From Neobacillus bataviensis (GTDB lineage: Bacteria > Bacillota > Bacilli > Bacillales_B > DSM-18226), in NCBI RefSeq assembly GCF_019969725.1, contig NZ_JAHXYW010000008.1, positions 194,613-258,612 of the forward strand: DNA of 64,000 bases, written 5' to 3'. Under the pieces are notes generated by a model. That model was not told where the DNA came from and made no database searches. It worked only from the letters and a program-made list of their open reading frames with translations. Below, in pieces: positions 45,986 through 56,869 of the stretch (position 1 is its first letter; every line of letters begins with the position of its first letter). The position numbers and the translations under genes are program-made.

Positions 45986-47275
45986 TTAGTTTGTCAGGCT
46001 TTTTAAATGCTCAAAGAAATTAGGGTAGGAAACAGAGATAGCCTCTGGATTTTCAAGGAATACCTCACCATCACTGACTAGTGCTGCAATTGCCAGCATC
46101 ATACCTATACGATGGTCACCATGGCTGGAGACGGTTCCACCATGTAGATTAGAATTACCATTAATTATCATTCCATCATCTGTCGCCTCTATTGATGCAC
46201 CTAATTTTTTGAGTTCGTTGACAACGGTATCGATACGATTTGTCTCTTTTACCTTAAGTTCCTCCGCGTCTTTTATGATGGTTTTCCCCACGGCTTGTGT
46301 TGCCAAAAGAGCAATAATCGGAATTTCATCAATAAGCCTTGGAATTAAATCCCCTTCAATCACCGTTCCTTTTAGACTTGAAGTTCTTATAACGAGGTCA
46401 CCGGCTGGTTCAAAGGAGTCGCTCTCATCTGAAATAATCTCTAAGTCAGCACCCATATTTTTAAGAACCTCAATAATACCGGTTCTAGTTGGGTTTAATC
46501 CTACATTTTTCAGCACGATTTCACTGCCTGGTACAATAGCCCCAGCGACCAAGAAGAACGCTGCAGAGGAAATATCCCCTGGAACGTGAATCGTAGCTCC
46601 TGTCAGCTTTTGACCGCCTTTAACCGAAATAATTTTATTCTCCTTTTCAATCACTCCGCCAAATTGACGAATCATTCTTTCAGTATGATCTCTAGTTTCA
46701 GAAGGTTCGATTATTTGAGTAATCCCTTCAGCCTGTAAACCAGCTAAAATAAGGGCAGATTTAACCTGGGCACTGGCAACCGGAAGTTCGTACTGAATTG
46801 GGTTTAACTTTCCTCCGCGAATGGATAATGGCGTATAGGAACCGCTTTTACGGCCATCAATCACAGCCCCCATTTTCGCTAATGGACCAGTAACCCTTGT
46901 CATCGGCCGTTTCCCAATAGAAGAATCACCTACTAGGGATGAGAAAAATGGTCTTCCGGCCAATATTCCCATCAATAAACGAATGGTTGTACCAGAGTTC
47001 CCTACGTCTAAGACATCTATTGGCTCTGTTAACCCCTCAAATCCATTTCCGCTGATTCGGATCTGGTTGTCTTCTTCCTCTATGGTTACCCCGAGCTTCC
47101 GAAAACAAGAAATCGTACTTAAACAATCCTCACCAGGCAGGAAATTAGTAATCTTTGTCTCACCGTGTGCTATGGAACCAAACATAACGGAACGGTGGGA
47201 GATAGATTTATCTCCAGGTATAGTTATTTCACCAATTAACCGATTTAGTTTCGTATTAAGTGTTATTGATTTCAT
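45986..47275 (-). CDS. aroE: 3-phosphoshikimate 1-carboxyvinyltransferase (EPSP synthase)
   Basis: A 429-residue shikimate-pathway enzyme (aroA in E. coli naming). Motifs: [18 protein letters not shown] (Lys/Ser/His site), [59 protein letters not shown] and the C-terminal [13 protein letters not shown]. It has the class II-like sequence of Gram-positive enzymes. Last gene of the aromatic cluster. Confidence 0.96.
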   Translation of the reverse strand: MKSITLNTKLNRLIGEITIPGDKSISHRSVMFGSIAHGETKITNFLPGEDCLSTISCFRKLGVTIEEEDNQIRISGNGFEGLTEPIDVLDVGNSGTTIRLLMGILAGRPFFSSLVGDSSIGKRPMTRVTGPLAKMGAVIDGRKSGSYTPLSIRGGKLNPIQYELPVASAQVKSALILAGLQAEGITQIIEPSETRDHTERMIRQFGGVIEKENKIISVKGGQKLTGATIHVPGDISSAAFFLVAGAIVPGSEIVLKNVGLNPTRTGIIEVLKNMGADLEIISDESDSFEPAGDLVIRTSSLKGTVIEGDLIPRLIDEIPIIALLATQAVGKTIIKDAEELKVKETNRIDTVVNELKKLGASIEATDDGMIINGNSNLHGGTVSSHGDHRIGMMLAIAALVSDGEVFLENPEAISVSYPNFFEHLKSLTN

Positions 47276-47301
47276 GAAATCACCTTTTTAATTAATATAA
47301 A

Positions 47302-48408
47302 TTAGGAACCAATGGATGTGGCGTAGCTTGAATAGGCTCGAATACAACGTTCAGCCCTATGCCGATCCTCTTCCGTTTGAAAACTAATCACCAGAACCCC
47401 ATTAATATCTTCACGAGTTTCAAGGATTCGAATGTTTGTTATGCTAATCTTTTCTTTTGCTAAAAATCCTGTTATTTCGGAAATGATACCAGGGTAATCC
47501 GGTATGTCAACATACAAATCATAAAAGGCTGGAATTGCACCCTTTTCTTTTATCGGTAGTCCATCACGGAATTGCTTTGCTTGGTAAAAATAATCATAAA
47601 TGGCAGTGCTATTTTCATTTTCTAAAAGCGTTTTAACCCATTCCATTTCGTCTTGCCAATGGTTTAACAAATCAATTAAATTTTCACGATTGTGTAAAAG
47701 GATGTCTTTCCACATCTCAGGACTGCTTGATGCAATACGGGTGATATCTCTAAATCCTCCTGCAGCGAGGCGGGGGATCAGGCTGTCTGCTTCCGACAAT
47801 TTTTCAGTTTGGCGGACGATTGAGGCAGCAATGATATGTGGAAAATGACTGACAATCCCTGTAAGGTAATCGTGATTTTGCGGCGTAATGGTTAAGAACT
47901 TGGCATTAGTCCCCTTTAACCACTCTTTAAGTAACATCACCTTTGAATTTTCAACATACTCCCCGGGTGTTAATAGGTAAAAAGCATTTTCAAATAAAAT
48001 TTCTTTTGCTGCCGACACACCACTTTTATGTGAACCAGCCATTGGATGTCCGCCAATAAAAGTGATTCCTTGTTCCTTTAAGCTGAAGGCGTTTTCGACA
48101 ATTTTACTTTTCGTGCTTCCTGTATCCGTTACAATCACATCGGGGTTTAATGAAAGCTTTGAAAGTGATTGAATAATGGTTTTGGTATCATTGACTGGGG
48201 CCGCAATAATAATTAATTTAGCCTCTTTGGCCCCATCTTGTATATCAGCAGCAATTTCATCAATTACTCCGAGCATTTTGGCAAGTCTTGCTTGTTCACT
48301 ATTGATGTCTAAGCCAATAATGGTTGCTTGTGGATGCTCTTTTTTTATACAAAGAGCCAAGGAACCACCTATTAGACCCAATCCAATGACGAAAACACGG
48401 CCATTCAA
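47302..48408 (-). CDS. tyrA: Prephenate dehydrogenase with ACT domain
   Basis: A 368-residue tyrosine-branch enzyme. NAD-binding GLGLIGGSLALCIKKEHP at the N-terminus, VTDTGSTKSKI, FIGGHPMAGSHKSGV (catalytic His), and AAGGFRDITRIASSSPEMW. A C-terminal ACT domain (about 298-365; VDIPDYPGIISEITGFL) probably senses tyrosine. Between hisC and aroE in the cluster. Confidence 0.96.
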   Translation of the reverse strand: MNGRVFVIGLGLIGGSLALCIKKEHPQATIIGLDINSEQARLAKMLGVIDEIAADIQDGAKEAKLIIIAAPVNDTKTIIQSLSKLSLNPDVIVTDTGSTKSKIVENAFSLKEQGITFIGGHPMAGSHKSGVSAAKEILFENAFYLLTPGEYVENSKVMLLKEWLKGTNAKFLTITPQNHDYLTGIVSHFPHIIAASIVRQTEKLSEADSLIPRLAAGGFRDITRIASSSPEMWKDILLHNRENLIDLLNHWQDEMEWVKTLLENENSTAIYDYFYQAKQFRDGLPIKEKGAIPAFYDLYVDIPDYPGIISEITGFLAKEKISITNIRILETREDINGVLVISFQTEEDRHRAERCIRAYSSYATSIGS

Positions 48409-48445
48409 AAATAATTCCTCCCCCTAGACCAAAAGCCGTTCAGCG

Positions 48446-49534
48446 TTAATTCTCAGCCAGAAAATCACTTAATGCTTTTAGTACCCCTTCATTTTGTTCA
48501 GGAAGGCCCACCGTAATTCTAACTGAGGTTGGAAACCCTAACGCTTTGCCTGAACGAGTAATATATCCTCTTTCTAGTAAATATTGAAAAACCTTGTCAC
48601 CATCCACTTTAAAATCGATTAATATAAAGTTGGTTTGTGATGGATAATAACTCAATTTATTTTCATCACAAAACGCATAAAATTGAGCAAGGCCTTGTCT
48701 ATTTTTTTCTTTACATTCCAAAACAAATTCTTGATCTTTGATTGAAGCTACCGCTGCCAATTGGCCTAAAGAGTTAACATTAAACGGCTCTCTCGCAGGT
48801 TCTAGTGCTTTAATTATAGATGAATGTGCAACACCGTATCCAACCCTTAAGGCAGCAAGTCCGTAAATTTTTGAAAAAGTTCTAAGCACGATAACATTTT
48901 GATACTTGCGTGTTAGACTTATGGATTCATAATAGTCATCAGCAGCAACATATTCAAAATAAGCTTCATCAACAACCACTAAAATATGCTCTGGCACTCT
49001 ATCTAAAAACGATGTTAATTTATTTTCTGGAATATATGTACCTGTTGGATTATTAGGACTGCATACCCAAATGACATTTGTTTGTTCATCAATTGCTTCC
49101 AGCATTGCTTCTAAATCATGATCACCATCTTTTAAAGGAATCTCTTTAATAATGGCTCCTTCTATAATTGCATTATGCTTATATTGTGAAAAAGTCGGCG
49201 TAGCCATTATCGTACTTGCATTTGGATGCAGCAGGGCTCTTGAAATCATTTGAATGATATTATCTGAACCATTTCCAAAAATCAGTTCATCCTCGCCCAC
49301 TTCTAAAAATGCAGCAAGTTCTTCTCTTAAATTTGCTGCATAACCATCCGGATAAATAGCCAAATTGTTAGATAGCGATTGTATCGCTGGAAGTACCTTT
49401 TTAGAGCATCCGAACGGATTTTCATTTGATGCAAGCTTTACAATTTTATCAAGTTTGTATTGTTTCTTTACTGACTCTATTGGTCTTCCAGGCTGATAAG
49501 GAGTCAGTGTAAGTAATTGCTCTTTCCATCTCAT
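48446..49534 (-). CDS. hisC: Histidinol-phosphate aminotransferase
   Basis: A 362-residue PLP enzyme that in Bacillus serves histidine and also tyrosine/phenylalanine synthesis. Motifs: PGRPIESVKKQYKLDKIVKL, LASNENPFGCSKKVL, GNGSDNIIQMI, SPNNPTGTYIP, DEAYFEYVA, the PLP lysine in RTFSKIYGLAALRVGYGV, and PSQTNFILIDF. ATG 49534 is chosen because GGGGTGGA lies just upstream. It follows aroH directly, with no trp genes between. Confidence 0.95.
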   Translation of the reverse strand: MRWKEQLLTLTPYQPGRPIESVKKQYKLDKIVKLASNENPFGCSKKVLPAIQSLSNNLAIYPDGYAANLREELAAFLEVGEDELIFGNGSDNIIQMISRALLHPNASTIMATPTFSQYKHNAIIEGAIIKEIPLKDGDHDLEAMLEAIDEQTNVIWVCSPNNPTGTYIPENKLTSFLDRVPEHILVVVDEAYFEYVAADDYYESISLTRKYQNVIVLRTFSKIYGLAALRVGYGVAHSSIIKALEPAREPFNVNSLGQLAAVASIKDQEFVLECKEKNRQGLAQFYAFCDENKLSYYPSQTNFILIDFKVDGDKVFQYLLERGYITRSGKALGFPTSVRITVGLPEQNEGVLKALSDFLAEN

Positions 49535-49560
49535 ATTATCCACCCCATTTGAATATTCTT

Positions 49561-49935
49561 TTATAATGCCAAACTATTATCAAGATCAGGTCTTAGAACC
49601 TTTGCTTCATTTAAATAAACATGGAAAATATCTTCCTGATTTTGATTTGTATTGACATGCATCATGATTCGGATGCACATTTTTAACGAATTCGGAACAG
49701 GGATTTCCCTCATACACATTACAGGTACGTAGGTCCACCCCTCAAATTTTCTCAAGGCCTTTGCAGGAAATGCTGCTGTAACGTCCTCTGTAGTAGAAAT
49801 AAATACGGATGCGACGGTATCAGGTTGAATTTGATTCACCTCAATGATTTTAGCCAAAAGTTCTTCAGTAGCTGTAACAATTACCTCTTCAGTATTAGCT
49901 GTAACCGTCGTCGCTCCCCTCACCCCTCTGAACAT
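49561..49935 (-). CDS. aroH: Chorismate mutase, AroH type
   Basis: A 124-residue trimeric chorismate mutase. Motifs: RGVRGATTVTANTEEVIVTA (Arg7 of the family), ISTTEDVTAAFPAKA and PVMCMREIPV, which carry the active-site Arg, Glu and Cys/Arg residues. Start at 49935 behind AGGGAGGG; the frame open to 49998 overlaps aroB. In B. subtilis trpE follows; here hisC follows. Confidence 0.95.
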   Translation of the reverse strand: MFRGVRGATTVTANTEEVIVTATEELLAKIIEVNQIQPDTVASVFISTTEDVTAAFPAKALRKFEGWTYVPVMCMREIPVPNSLKMCIRIMMHVNTNQNQEDIFHVYLNEAKVLRPDLDNSLAL

Positions 49936-49951
49936 GAAAAACCCTCCCTGT

Positions 49952-51022
49952 TTAAAAGCTTTTAAGCTCTTGTAATAATAATTTATCTGAAATCTCACGA
50001 AGAATCGGTGTGCCTAATTGCTCGAGCAAAACAAAACGAATTGTTTCACCGACAGATTTCTTATCCTGCTTCATCTTATTTATTAATTTATCGTATGATA
50101 AATGACCAGGGATTTTAGTTTCATACCCCAGCTTTTCTACCCAATTAATAAATTCCTTTAAATTGAATGAAAGTCCGAGCAGCTGCTGGCTTAATTTAAT
50201 TGCGAAAATCATCCCAATCATTACGGATTCCCCATGAGTAAAATTCCCATAACCCATTTCGGACTCAATTGCGTGTCCCAGAGTGTGCCCTAGATTCAAA
50301 TAAGCACGAACTCCTGTTTCACGTTCATCCTGACTAACAAATTCATTTTTAATTTTAATCCCTTTTATTAAACATTCAGATAGCTGTTCAATCGATAGCG
50401 TGTTTAAATCATGAACATTTCTTTGAAGCCAATCATAAAATTCCGCATCGAAAATTAAAGCATGTTTAATAACCTCAGCAAACCCAGAGCGAATTTCCTG
50501 TGCTGGTAATGTTTTTAGAAATTCTAAATCATAAAATACAGCCTCTGGCTGATGAAAGGCACCTATCATATTTTTCCCGAGTGGATGATTGATGGCCACT
50601 TTTCCGCCCACTGCACTATCATGAGCTAAAATAGTTGTCGGAATTTGTATGAAAGGAATTCCTCTCATAAATGAGGCAGCCACAAATCCTGACAAATCCC
50701 CCACTGCGCCGCCGCCAAATGACAAAATAAGCGACTTTCTGTCAAGTCGGTTTTCAAGAGCAGCTGACAATGCATTATAATAGACTTCGAATGTTTTGGC
50801 TTTTTCACCGCTGGGTGCAGTAAAAACAATAGGATCCCACGATGATAGAATGGTGAGTAACTTGTCAAGATGAAGTTTGGCTACAGTTTCATCTGTCATA
50901 ATTAATATTCTTGTCAATTTTGGAAAATGATTGGATATAAATGATTCCAGGTCTTTTCGAACACCTTCTCCAACAAAGACATTATATTGTTTAGACTCTG
51001 TTTGGATGTGTATCTTTTCCAT
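49952..51022 (-). CDS. aroB: 3-dehydroquinate synthase
   Basis: A 356-residue enzyme, the second step of the shikimate pathway. Motifs: PSGEKAKTFE, LSFGGGAVGDLSGFVAASFM, RGIPFIQIPTTILAHDSAVGG, NHPLGKNMIGAF and metal ligands RAYLNLGHTLGHAIE and HGESVMIGM. It overlaps aroF by one nucleotide (shared A of ATG/TAA type junction), so translation is coupled. Confidence 0.96.
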   Translation of the reverse strand: MEKIHIQTESKQYNVFVGEGVRKDLESFISNHFPKLTRILIMTDETVAKLHLDKLLTILSSWDPIVFTAPSGEKAKTFEVYYNALSAALENRLDRKSLILSFGGGAVGDLSGFVAASFMRGIPFIQIPTTILAHDSAVGGKVAINHPLGKNMIGAFHQPEAVFYDLEFLKTLPAQEIRSGFAEVIKHALIFDAEFYDWLQRNVHDLNTLSIEQLSECLIKGIKIKNEFVSQDERETGVRAYLNLGHTLGHAIESEMGYGNFTHGESVMIGMIFAIKLSQQLLGLSFNLKEFINWVEKLGYETKIPGHLSYDKLINKMKQDKKSVGETIRFVLLEQLGTPILREISDKLLLQELKSF

Positions 51023-52194
51023 TAAAATTCCCTCGCATACTCACGCTGCCTTTTAATTTCTTCGGCAAAGGTTTCAAATCTATCACTATAAAATTGTTCA
51101 ATAAGAGCATTAGCCAGTTCCCAAGCAACGACACTCTCAGCAACAACTGCAGCAGCTGGGACAGCGCAGCTGTCAGAGCGTTCAATACTGGCAGCAAACG
51201 GCTCTTTCGTTTCGATGTCAACACTCATTAACGGTTTGTAAAGAGTTGGAATTGGCTTCATTACTCCACGGACGACAATTGGCATTCCAGTTGTCATCCC
51301 GCCCTCAAAGCCGCCAAGGCGATTTGTTTTGCGGTAATACCCAAGGCCTGCTTCCCATCCAATCTCATCGTGAACTTCACTTCCAGGCTTTCTGGCAGCT
51401 TCGAATCCAATACCGAATTCGACACCCTTAAAAGCATTTATACTTACGATTGCACCAGCTAGTTTGGCATCTAATTTTCGATCATAATGAACATAACTGC
51501 CAACTCCGGCAGGCATGCCTGTTACGATAACTTCTACCACCCCGCCAATGGAGTCGCCATTTTTCTTAGCTTCATCAATTGCATCCATCATTTTTTGCTC
51601 CACATTTGTGTCGGCAACCCGAACAGGTGAATTTTCGGTCCGTTCCTTCAACATCTCTATTGATAGGGAATCATCAGCTTGGGCTTTAACTCCGCCAATT
51701 TCAACTACATGTCCAACGATATTTACGCCAACTAAAGATAGTAGTTTTTTGGCAACAGCACCAGCAGCAACTCTAACGGTTGTTTCGCGCGCAGATGAGC
51801 GTTCTAGCACATTCCTCATGTCACGATGACCGTATTTAATCGCACCATTTAAATCCGCATGTCCAGGTCGGGCTCGAGTTACTTTTCGTTTAATTTCGTC
51901 TTCCTGACCTTCTTCTAACGGTTCAGCCCCCATTATATTGGTCCAATGCTTCCAGTCATTGTTTTTGACGACTAATGCAATTGGTGATCCAAGGGTTTGT
52001 CCATGACGAACTCCTGAGACGATTTCGGCGGTATCTTTCTCGATCTGCATTCTTCTTCCACGGCCATACCCTTTTTGTCTTCTTGCAAGCTCCTCATTAA
52101 TGTCTTCAGATAATATTGGCATCCCAGCAGGCAGACCTTCTAATATTGTCGTTAATTGTGGTCCATGGGATTCTCCAGCGGTTAAGTACCTCAT
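51022..52194 (-). CDS. aroF: Chorismate synthase
   Basis: A 390-residue FMN-dependent enzyme (aroC in E. coli naming). Motifs: [71 protein letters not shown] and [19 protein letters not shown]. Start at 52194 aligns with B. subtilis AroF; the longer frame adds two codons. First gene of the aromatic cluster; the usual upstream cheR is absent. Confidence 0.97.
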   Translation of the reverse strand: MRYLTAGESHGPQLTTILEGLPAGMPILSEDINEELARRQKGYGRGRRMQIEKDTAEIVSGVRHGQTLGSPIALVVKNNDWKHWTNIMGAEPLEEGQEDEIKRKVTRARPGHADLNGAIKYGHRDMRNVLERSSARETTVRVAAGAVAKKLLSLVGVNIVGHVVEIGGVKAQADDSLSIEMLKERTENSPVRVADTNVEQKMMDAIDEAKKNGDSIGGVVEVIVTGMPAGVGSYVHYDRKLDAKLAGAIVSINAFKGVEFGIGFEAARKPGSEVHDEIGWEAGLGYYRKTNRLGGFEGGMTTGMPIVVRGVMKPIPTLYKPLMSVDIETKEPFAASIERSDSCAVPAAAVVAESVVAWELANALIEQFYSDRFETFAEEIKRQREYAREF

Positions 52195-52313
52195 TCCCAT
52201 TCTCTTTCCCCCTTCAACTCATTAAAGATTTATGTATCAATATAACATATACAGCGAAATAAACATAGTGGAACTATTCCGAAAATAGAGATAAATTTTT
52301 TGTATGCGGATAC

Positions 52314-52344
52314 AAAAAAGCACTTGTATCAATAATACAAGTGC
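52314..52344 (-). terminator. Terminator of ndk
   Basis: Minus-strand GCACTTGTAT pairs with ATACAAGTGC around a 5-nt loop, followed by T6. It separates ndk from the aro cluster. Confidence 0.92.
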
Positions 52345-52359
52345 CCAATCAAATTTAAA

Positions 52360-52806
52360 TTAATAAATCCATTCGTTTACTAATTTTGTATACTCAACTA
52401 ATCCAGCTTCTTTGAAGAATAAACCGATTTCACGCTCCGCGCTTGTAGGTGAATCAGAGCCATGAATTACATTTTTACCAACTGTCAGTCCAAAATCACC
52501 GCGAATGGTGCCAGGTGCTGCATCCTTTGGATTTGTAGAACCCATCATTTGTCGGGCAGTTGCAATTACGTTTTCTCCCTGCCATACCATAGCAAAAACA
52601 GGACCAGATGTAATGAAATCAACTAATTCACCAAAGAATGGACGTTCCTTGTGTTCACCGTAATGTTCTTCAGCTAGTTCGTTGGGAATATTCATTAATT
52701 TTGCACCAACTAATTGGAAACCCTTTTTTTCAAAACGCGCAACGATTTCACCGATTAAATTACGCTGTACACCGTCTGGTTTAACCATTAAAAATGTTTT
52801 TTCCAT
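52360..52806 (-). CDS. ndk: Nucleoside diphosphate kinase
   Basis: A 148-residue enzyme balancing NTP pools through a phosphohistidine. Motifs: [55 protein letters not shown] and the catalytic His in [16 protein letters not shown]. Start at 52806 behind AGGAGTG. In the conserved hepT-ndk position. Confidence 0.97.
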   Translation of the reverse strand: MEKTFLMVKPDGVQRNLIGEIVARFEKKGFQLVGAKLMNIPNELAEEHYGEHKERPFFGELVDFITSGPVFAMVWQGENVIATARQMMGSTNPKDAAPGTIRGDFGLTVGKNVIHGSDSPTSAEREIGLFFKEAGLVEYTKLVNEWIY

Positions 52807-52903
52807 GAATTCCACTCCTAGTTCGTTATGTATCATGATTGTTACTTAAAACAATCCACGAAAATATTAACATTGTTTCGAATATTTGGCAAGCATATGC
52901 CAG

Positions 52904-53866
52904 CTAGAATTTCCGTCTCCCAATGAATTTGGCAATATCACGGAGCGTTTTTTTGGCTTTATTTTCTGGCAGCTCTTCTAATATAGCTAATGCCTTATCT
53001 AAATATAGGTCACTTAAGGCAATAGATTTTTCAATTGCACCAGACTGCTTGATCAGATTAATAATTGGGGCAATATCTAAAGGAGTCATATGTTCATTAA
53101 CCTTTTCTATTTCCCTGCGAAACTTGTGGTTTTCCATTGCATACAGGGCCGGTGCAGTAATATTCCCTTGTAATAGGTCACTGCCTGCAGGCTTTCCCAA
53201 ATCCTTTTCCGTTGCCGTGAAATCCAATATATCATCCGTTATCTGGAAGGACATACCTACATAATAGCCAAATCTGTATAGTTTTTGATGGATGGATTCT
53301 TCAACATCTGCTGCGATAGCACCCAGCTGGCAGCTAGAAGCGATTAACAGGGCTGTTTTTCGCTTAATTCTTCGGAGGTAATCCCGGAGATTTTGATTAT
53401 AGCGGTATTTATCTTTAATTTGTTGAATTTCCCCGATCGTTACTTCAACAATCGTTTCTGCTAATATCTTATGAGCTAATGGTCTTTTAATATTGGTCAT
53501 TAATTCAAGGGCGAGAGCAAACACAAAGTCACCCGTATACATAGCAGTCTTGTTATCCCATTTTGATTTAACGGTTGGCTTCCCTCGACGAAGATCAGCG
53601 TCATCAATGACATCATCGTGAACAAGTGATGCCATATGAATTAACTCTAGAGCAACGGCCACATTTTTCATTAATTCTATATTGTAATGACCAAATTTAC
53701 CAGCAAGCAAAACAAAAACAGGACGAATTCTTTTTCCTCCGGCTTGTAATGTATGCATAGAAGCTTGTCTCAAAAGAATAGACTCTGATTGGATAGTCTC
53801 TTCTAGCGTTTTTTCAATTATGTTAATATCCGAATTCAAAAATGAATACATCATTTTTAATTTCAT
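52904..53866 (-). CDS. hepT: Heptaprenyl diphosphate synthase component II
   Basis: A 320-residue trans-prenyltransferase catalytic subunit making the C35 side chain of menaquinone-7. First Asp-rich motif HDDVIDDADLRRG (near 85), second TDDILDFTATEKDLGKPAG (near 212), plus AGGKRIRPVFVLLAG. It works with HepS (54620-55432). MK-7 feeds QcrABC and the quinol-dependent NO reductase. Confidence 0.96.
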   Translation of the reverse strand: MKLKMMYSFLNSDINIIEKTLEETIQSESILLRQASMHTLQAGGKRIRPVFVLLAGKFGHYNIELMKNVAVALELIHMASLVHDDVIDDADLRRGKPTVKSKWDNKTAMYTGDFVFALALELMTNIKRPLAHKILAETIVEVTIGEIQQIKDKYRYNQNLRDYLRRIKRKTALLIASSCQLGAIAADVEESIHQKLYRFGYYVGMSFQITDDILDFTATEKDLGKPAGSDLLQGNITAPALYAMENHKFRREIEKVNEHMTPLDIAPIINLIKQSGAIEKSIALSDLYLDKALAILEELPENKAKKTLRDIAKFIGRRKF

Positions 53867-53909
53867 TTGTATTCACCCAGCTTTTCATCCTGTCTTTCTT
53901 ACAATTAAA

Positions 53910-54614
53910 TTAATTCTTTTTGCCAATATGAACAGCAGCTGCACCACCGCTGTAAGATTTATACATGACATCATTAAAGCCTGCCTGTTCAAACATACGT
54001 GCAAGCTCTTTCATCCCAGGAAAATCGCGTGCTGATTCTTGGAGCCATGAATATTCTTTGTAGCTTTTCGCAAATAACTTACCAAATACCGGCATAATAA
54101 AGCGAAAGTAAAAATAAAAAAGCTGCCTATACCCGATTAGTGTTGGCTGCGATGTTTCCAAACAAACGGCAATTCCACCTGGTTTTACAACCCGATGCAT
54201 TTCTTTTAAAACCTGAAGGTAATCAGGAACGTTTCTAAGACCAAACCCAATTGTCACATAATCAAAACTATTATCCTCGAATGGAAGTTCCATCGCATTC
54301 CCATGAATTAGTTTTACCTGATTTAACTTAAGTTGTTTAACTTTTTCAATCCCAACATTCAACATATTTTGGCTAAAATCCAAGCCAGTAACTTCTCCAG
54401 ACGGTCCAACTGCTTCTGCTAAGGCAATCGTCCAATCAGCAGTACCGCAGCAAACATCAAGCGCCTTTGAACCAGGCTGAACATTCATTCTCTTCATCGT
54501 GTCCTGCCGCCATTTGATGTGCTGCTGAAAACTGATAACAGAGTTCATTTTATCATAGCTGTCTGATATTTTTTCAAAAACATGATGAACTCGTTGTTCC
54601 TTCGATTGCTGCAT
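53910..54614 (-). CDS. menH: Demethylmenaquinone methyltransferase (UbiE/MenG type)
   Basis: A 234-residue SAM enzyme, the last step of menaquinone synthesis. Motifs: [37 protein letters not shown] (SAM site near 50), [29 protein letters not shown] and [13 protein letters not shown]. The B. subtilis literature calls this gene menH or menG. Between hepS and hepT, 5 nt after hepS. Confidence 0.96.
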   Translation of the reverse strand: MQQSKEQRVHHVFEKISDSYDKMNSVISFQQHIKWRQDTMKRMNVQPGSKALDVCCGTADWTIALAEAVGPSGEVTGLDFSQNMLNVGIEKVKQLKLNQVKLIHGNAMELPFEDNSFDYVTIGFGLRNVPDYLQVLKEMHRVVKPGGIAVCLETSQPTLIGYRQLFYFYFRFIMPVFGKLFAKSYKEYSWLQESARDFPGMKELARMFEQAGFNDVMYKSYSGGAAAVHIGKKN

Positions 54615-54619
54615 ATAAT

Positions 54620-55432
54620 TTAACCTTCTTCCACAAAAGTTTTGGCATATGGCTTGTGCTGATTCAACAACATGTTAATTCTTTTTTCAAGTAAATCATT
54701 TAAGTAAGGAAGCTGCAATAGCCCTTTTTCAATGACCTTTTTTGAAACTTCAAGATAATGATCCACTATTTTCAATAACTGTTTTTGCTGCTCATTTGAT
54801 AATTCTTTAATTTTAAATTCATTTATTGGAAAAATAATTCTTTTCAATGCATCGAATAAAACTGAGCCTTCTTTTTGTTCAAAATGCCGTTTTTCATTAA
54901 GAAGCCGTTTAAAAAAGAAAAGATTAGTAATAAAATCATTCCACAAATCGACTTTAAAATATTCAGATAGTTTAGCAAGTAATGCGCTTTCGACCACCTT
55001 AATACTTGCCATTACCTTTTCAATCCCCTCAGATTCATGATGATAGACAGAAATCTTATGCTCATTTACTTCTTTAATCCCTTGGGAAAGGGCTTTGATC
55101 ATCAAAATATCCTCTGAATCCGCGAGAAGCTTATAATATAAACCGCTAAAATAATCTCCAGCTAAAACAGTCAGCTGGCGACTTTTTTCAGCCTCTGGTG
55201 AATTTATTATATGTTCATGGGTATCAAGGGCGATTTGAATTAACATGGTGGACAATGCATAGTTCTCTAATTCACTGAAGGAAAGGTCCAGACGGTCCAT
55301 GATAGAAATAAGGATAAGCAGCTTATCCTCGTCAATCACCGGAATATTAATATATTTGAGCAAGAATGCATCAAAAACACTTTTTTCAACCTTCTCTAGA
55401 ATTACTGCAAATTTTTGTTGAATATCTTGCAT
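54620..55432 (-). CDS. hepS: Heptaprenyl diphosphate synthase component I
   Basis: A 270-residue helical regulatory subunit lacking Asp-rich motifs, as expected for component I. Seen: [32 protein letters not shown] (family signature [10 protein letters not shown]) and [15 protein letters not shown]. It determines product chain length with HepT. Start at 55432 behind AAGGGTGA. Confidence 0.93.
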   Translation of the reverse strand: MQDIQQKFAVILEKVEKSVFDAFLLKYINIPVIDEDKLLILISIMDRLDLSFSELENYALSTMLIQIALDTHEHIINSPEAEKSRQLTVLAGDYFSGLYYKLLADSEDILMIKALSQGIKEVNEHKISVYHHESEGIEKVMASIKVVESALLAKLSEYFKVDLWNDFITNLFFFKRLLNEKRHFEQKEGSVLFDALKRIIFPINEFKIKELSNEQQKQLLKIVDHYLEVSKKVIEKGLLQLPYLNDLLEKRINMLLNQHKPYAKTFVEEG

Positions 55433-55616
55433 CCTAATCACCCTTGCTTCCCCGAAGTAATATATCTATATGTATTCTTATTTCCTATCCGCAAAGTAAA
55501 ATTCATGCTCCAAAATGAAAAAGAATCTTTTTGTTATTAAAACAAGCCAAACATGATTATAACACAAAAGACGTGCGATGAGCAGGAAATCACAAATTAA
55601 TAGGAAATAGTCTTGC

Positions 55617-55856
55617 TTATTTCTTCATTTCGCTTTCAACCTGGCCATATTGGGTTAGGATTGTTGCATTACCCCTTATTTTTATTGCGGATGTATGCTC
55701 GGTAAATTGGGCGATTAAAACCTCACCTTTATCAAGCTTCTCTGAATGATGAAATCTTGTATCAGATCCCCGCGTTAAACCAATGACGCTTACACCATCA
55801 TCAAGCGCCTTAATAACCACATATTCACTATTTTGTGAATTGCGCTTTTCTTCCAC
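55617..55856 (-). CDS. mtrB: TRAP, tryptophan-activated RNA-binding attenuation protein
   Basis: A 79-residue subunit of the 11-mer ring that binds (G/U)AG repeats in trp leader RNA when tryptophan is bound. Highly conserved: [52 protein letters not shown], including the RNA-contacting Lys/Arg residues and Trp-pocket Thr/His. Cotranscribed with folE (mtrA), 24 nt apart. Its usual targets, the trp genes, are not in the adjoining aro cluster. Confidence 0.97.
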   Translation of the reverse strand: MEEKRNSQNSEYVVIKALDDGVSVIGLTRGSDTRFHHSEKLDKGEVLIAQFTEHTSAIKIRGNATILTQYGQVESEMKK

Positions 55857-55880
55857 ATTACCACCCCTTATTATGAATGC

Positions 55881-56447
55881 TTAATATTTTATTAATGAAA
55901 GTACTTCTGACCGGGCAATGGAATCATCGGCAAGGTTTCCACGTACGGCGGTTGTAACTGTTTTTGAACCTGGCTTTTTCACACCGCGCATCGTCATACA
56001 CATATGCTCTGCTTCCACTACAACCATAACACCATGCGGCTCTAATTTCTCCATTATGCTGTCTGCTATTGTTGCTGTAATTCTTTCTTGGAGCTGCGGT
56101 CTTTTCGCAACGGCCTCTACAGCTCTTGCTAATTTACTTAGACCAGTAACACGGCCATTTTTTGGAATATACGCCACATGGGCTTTGCCAAAGAAGGGGA
56201 CTAAATGGTGTTCACACATCGAATAAAACGGAATATCCTTCACCAAAACTAACTCTTCGTGGTCCTCACTGAAGATAGTCTCAAAATGAACTTTCGGATC
56301 CTCGTTTAATCCGCTGAATACTTCTTCATACATTTTTGCCACACGTTTAGGTGTATCAAGCAGGCCTTCTCGATTTGGGTCCTCACCAATAGCTTCTAAT
56401 ATCAAACGTACCGCCTCTTCAATTTGGGCACGGTTCACTTCTGTCAT
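55881..56447 (-). CDS. folE: GTP cyclohydrolase I
   Basis: A 188-residue zinc enzyme starting tetrahydrofolate synthesis (mtrA). Motifs: [20 protein letters not shown], the zinc ligands in [54 protein letters not shown]. Upstream partner of mtrB. Confidence 0.97.
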   Translation of the reverse strand: MTEVNRAQIEEAVRLILEAIGEDPNREGLLDTPKRVAKMYEEVFSGLNEDPKVHFETIFSEDHEELVLVKDIPFYSMCEHHLVPFFGKAHVAYIPKNGRVTGLSKLARAVEAVAKRPQLQERITATIADSIMEKLEPHGVMVVVEAEHMCMTMRGVKKPGSKTVTTAVRGNLADDSIARSEVLSLIKY

Positions 56448-56527
56448 ACTGAATTCCTCCTATGTCCGTCAAAAATAAAATGACAAATACATATTAGCAT
56501 AATCAGTAAACTTCAAGCAAAAAATAG

Positions 56528-56557
56528 AAAAAGGCCATGGAATTTCACCATGACCTT
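56528..56557 (-). terminator. Terminator of hbs
   Basis: Minus-strand AAGGTCATGG pairs with CCATGGCCTT (one T-G) around a 7-nt loop, then TTTCTATTTT. Confidence 0.88.
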
Positions 56558-56596
56558 AGCTCTTAAGCGTTCGCTTAAAGCAATAAATTTATGTAA

Positions 56597-56869
56597 TTAT
56601 TTTACTGCGTCTTTAAGCGCTTTACCTGGTTTGAAAGCTGGTACTTTGCTAGCAGCGATTTCGATTTCATCACCTGTTTGAGGGTTACGACCTTTACGCG
56701 CTGCGCGCTCACGTACTTCAAAGTTACCAAAACCGATTAATTGGACTTTATCACCATTTTTTAAAGCATCTAAGATCGCATCAAAAACAGCATCAACTGC
56801 TTTTGTAGCGTCCTTCTTAGAAAGCTCGCTAGCTTCAGCTACTGCATTAATAAGTTCTGTCTTGTTCAT
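56597..56869 (-). CDS. hbs: DNA-binding protein HU
   Basis: A 90-residue dimeric nucleoid protein. Motifs: [40 protein letters not shown] and the DNA-clasping arm [20 protein letters not shown] with the tip Pro. Start at ATG 56869, with GGGAGGAGG 6-8 nt upstream; the ORF's earlier ATG at 56878 abuts that site. Between spoIVA and folE as in B. subtilis. Highly expressed; long upstream region. Confidence 0.97.
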   Translation of the reverse strand: MNKTELINAVAEASELSKKDATKAVDAVFDAILDALKNGDKVQLIGFGNFEVRERAARKGRNPQTGDEIEIAASKVPAFKPGKALKDAVK

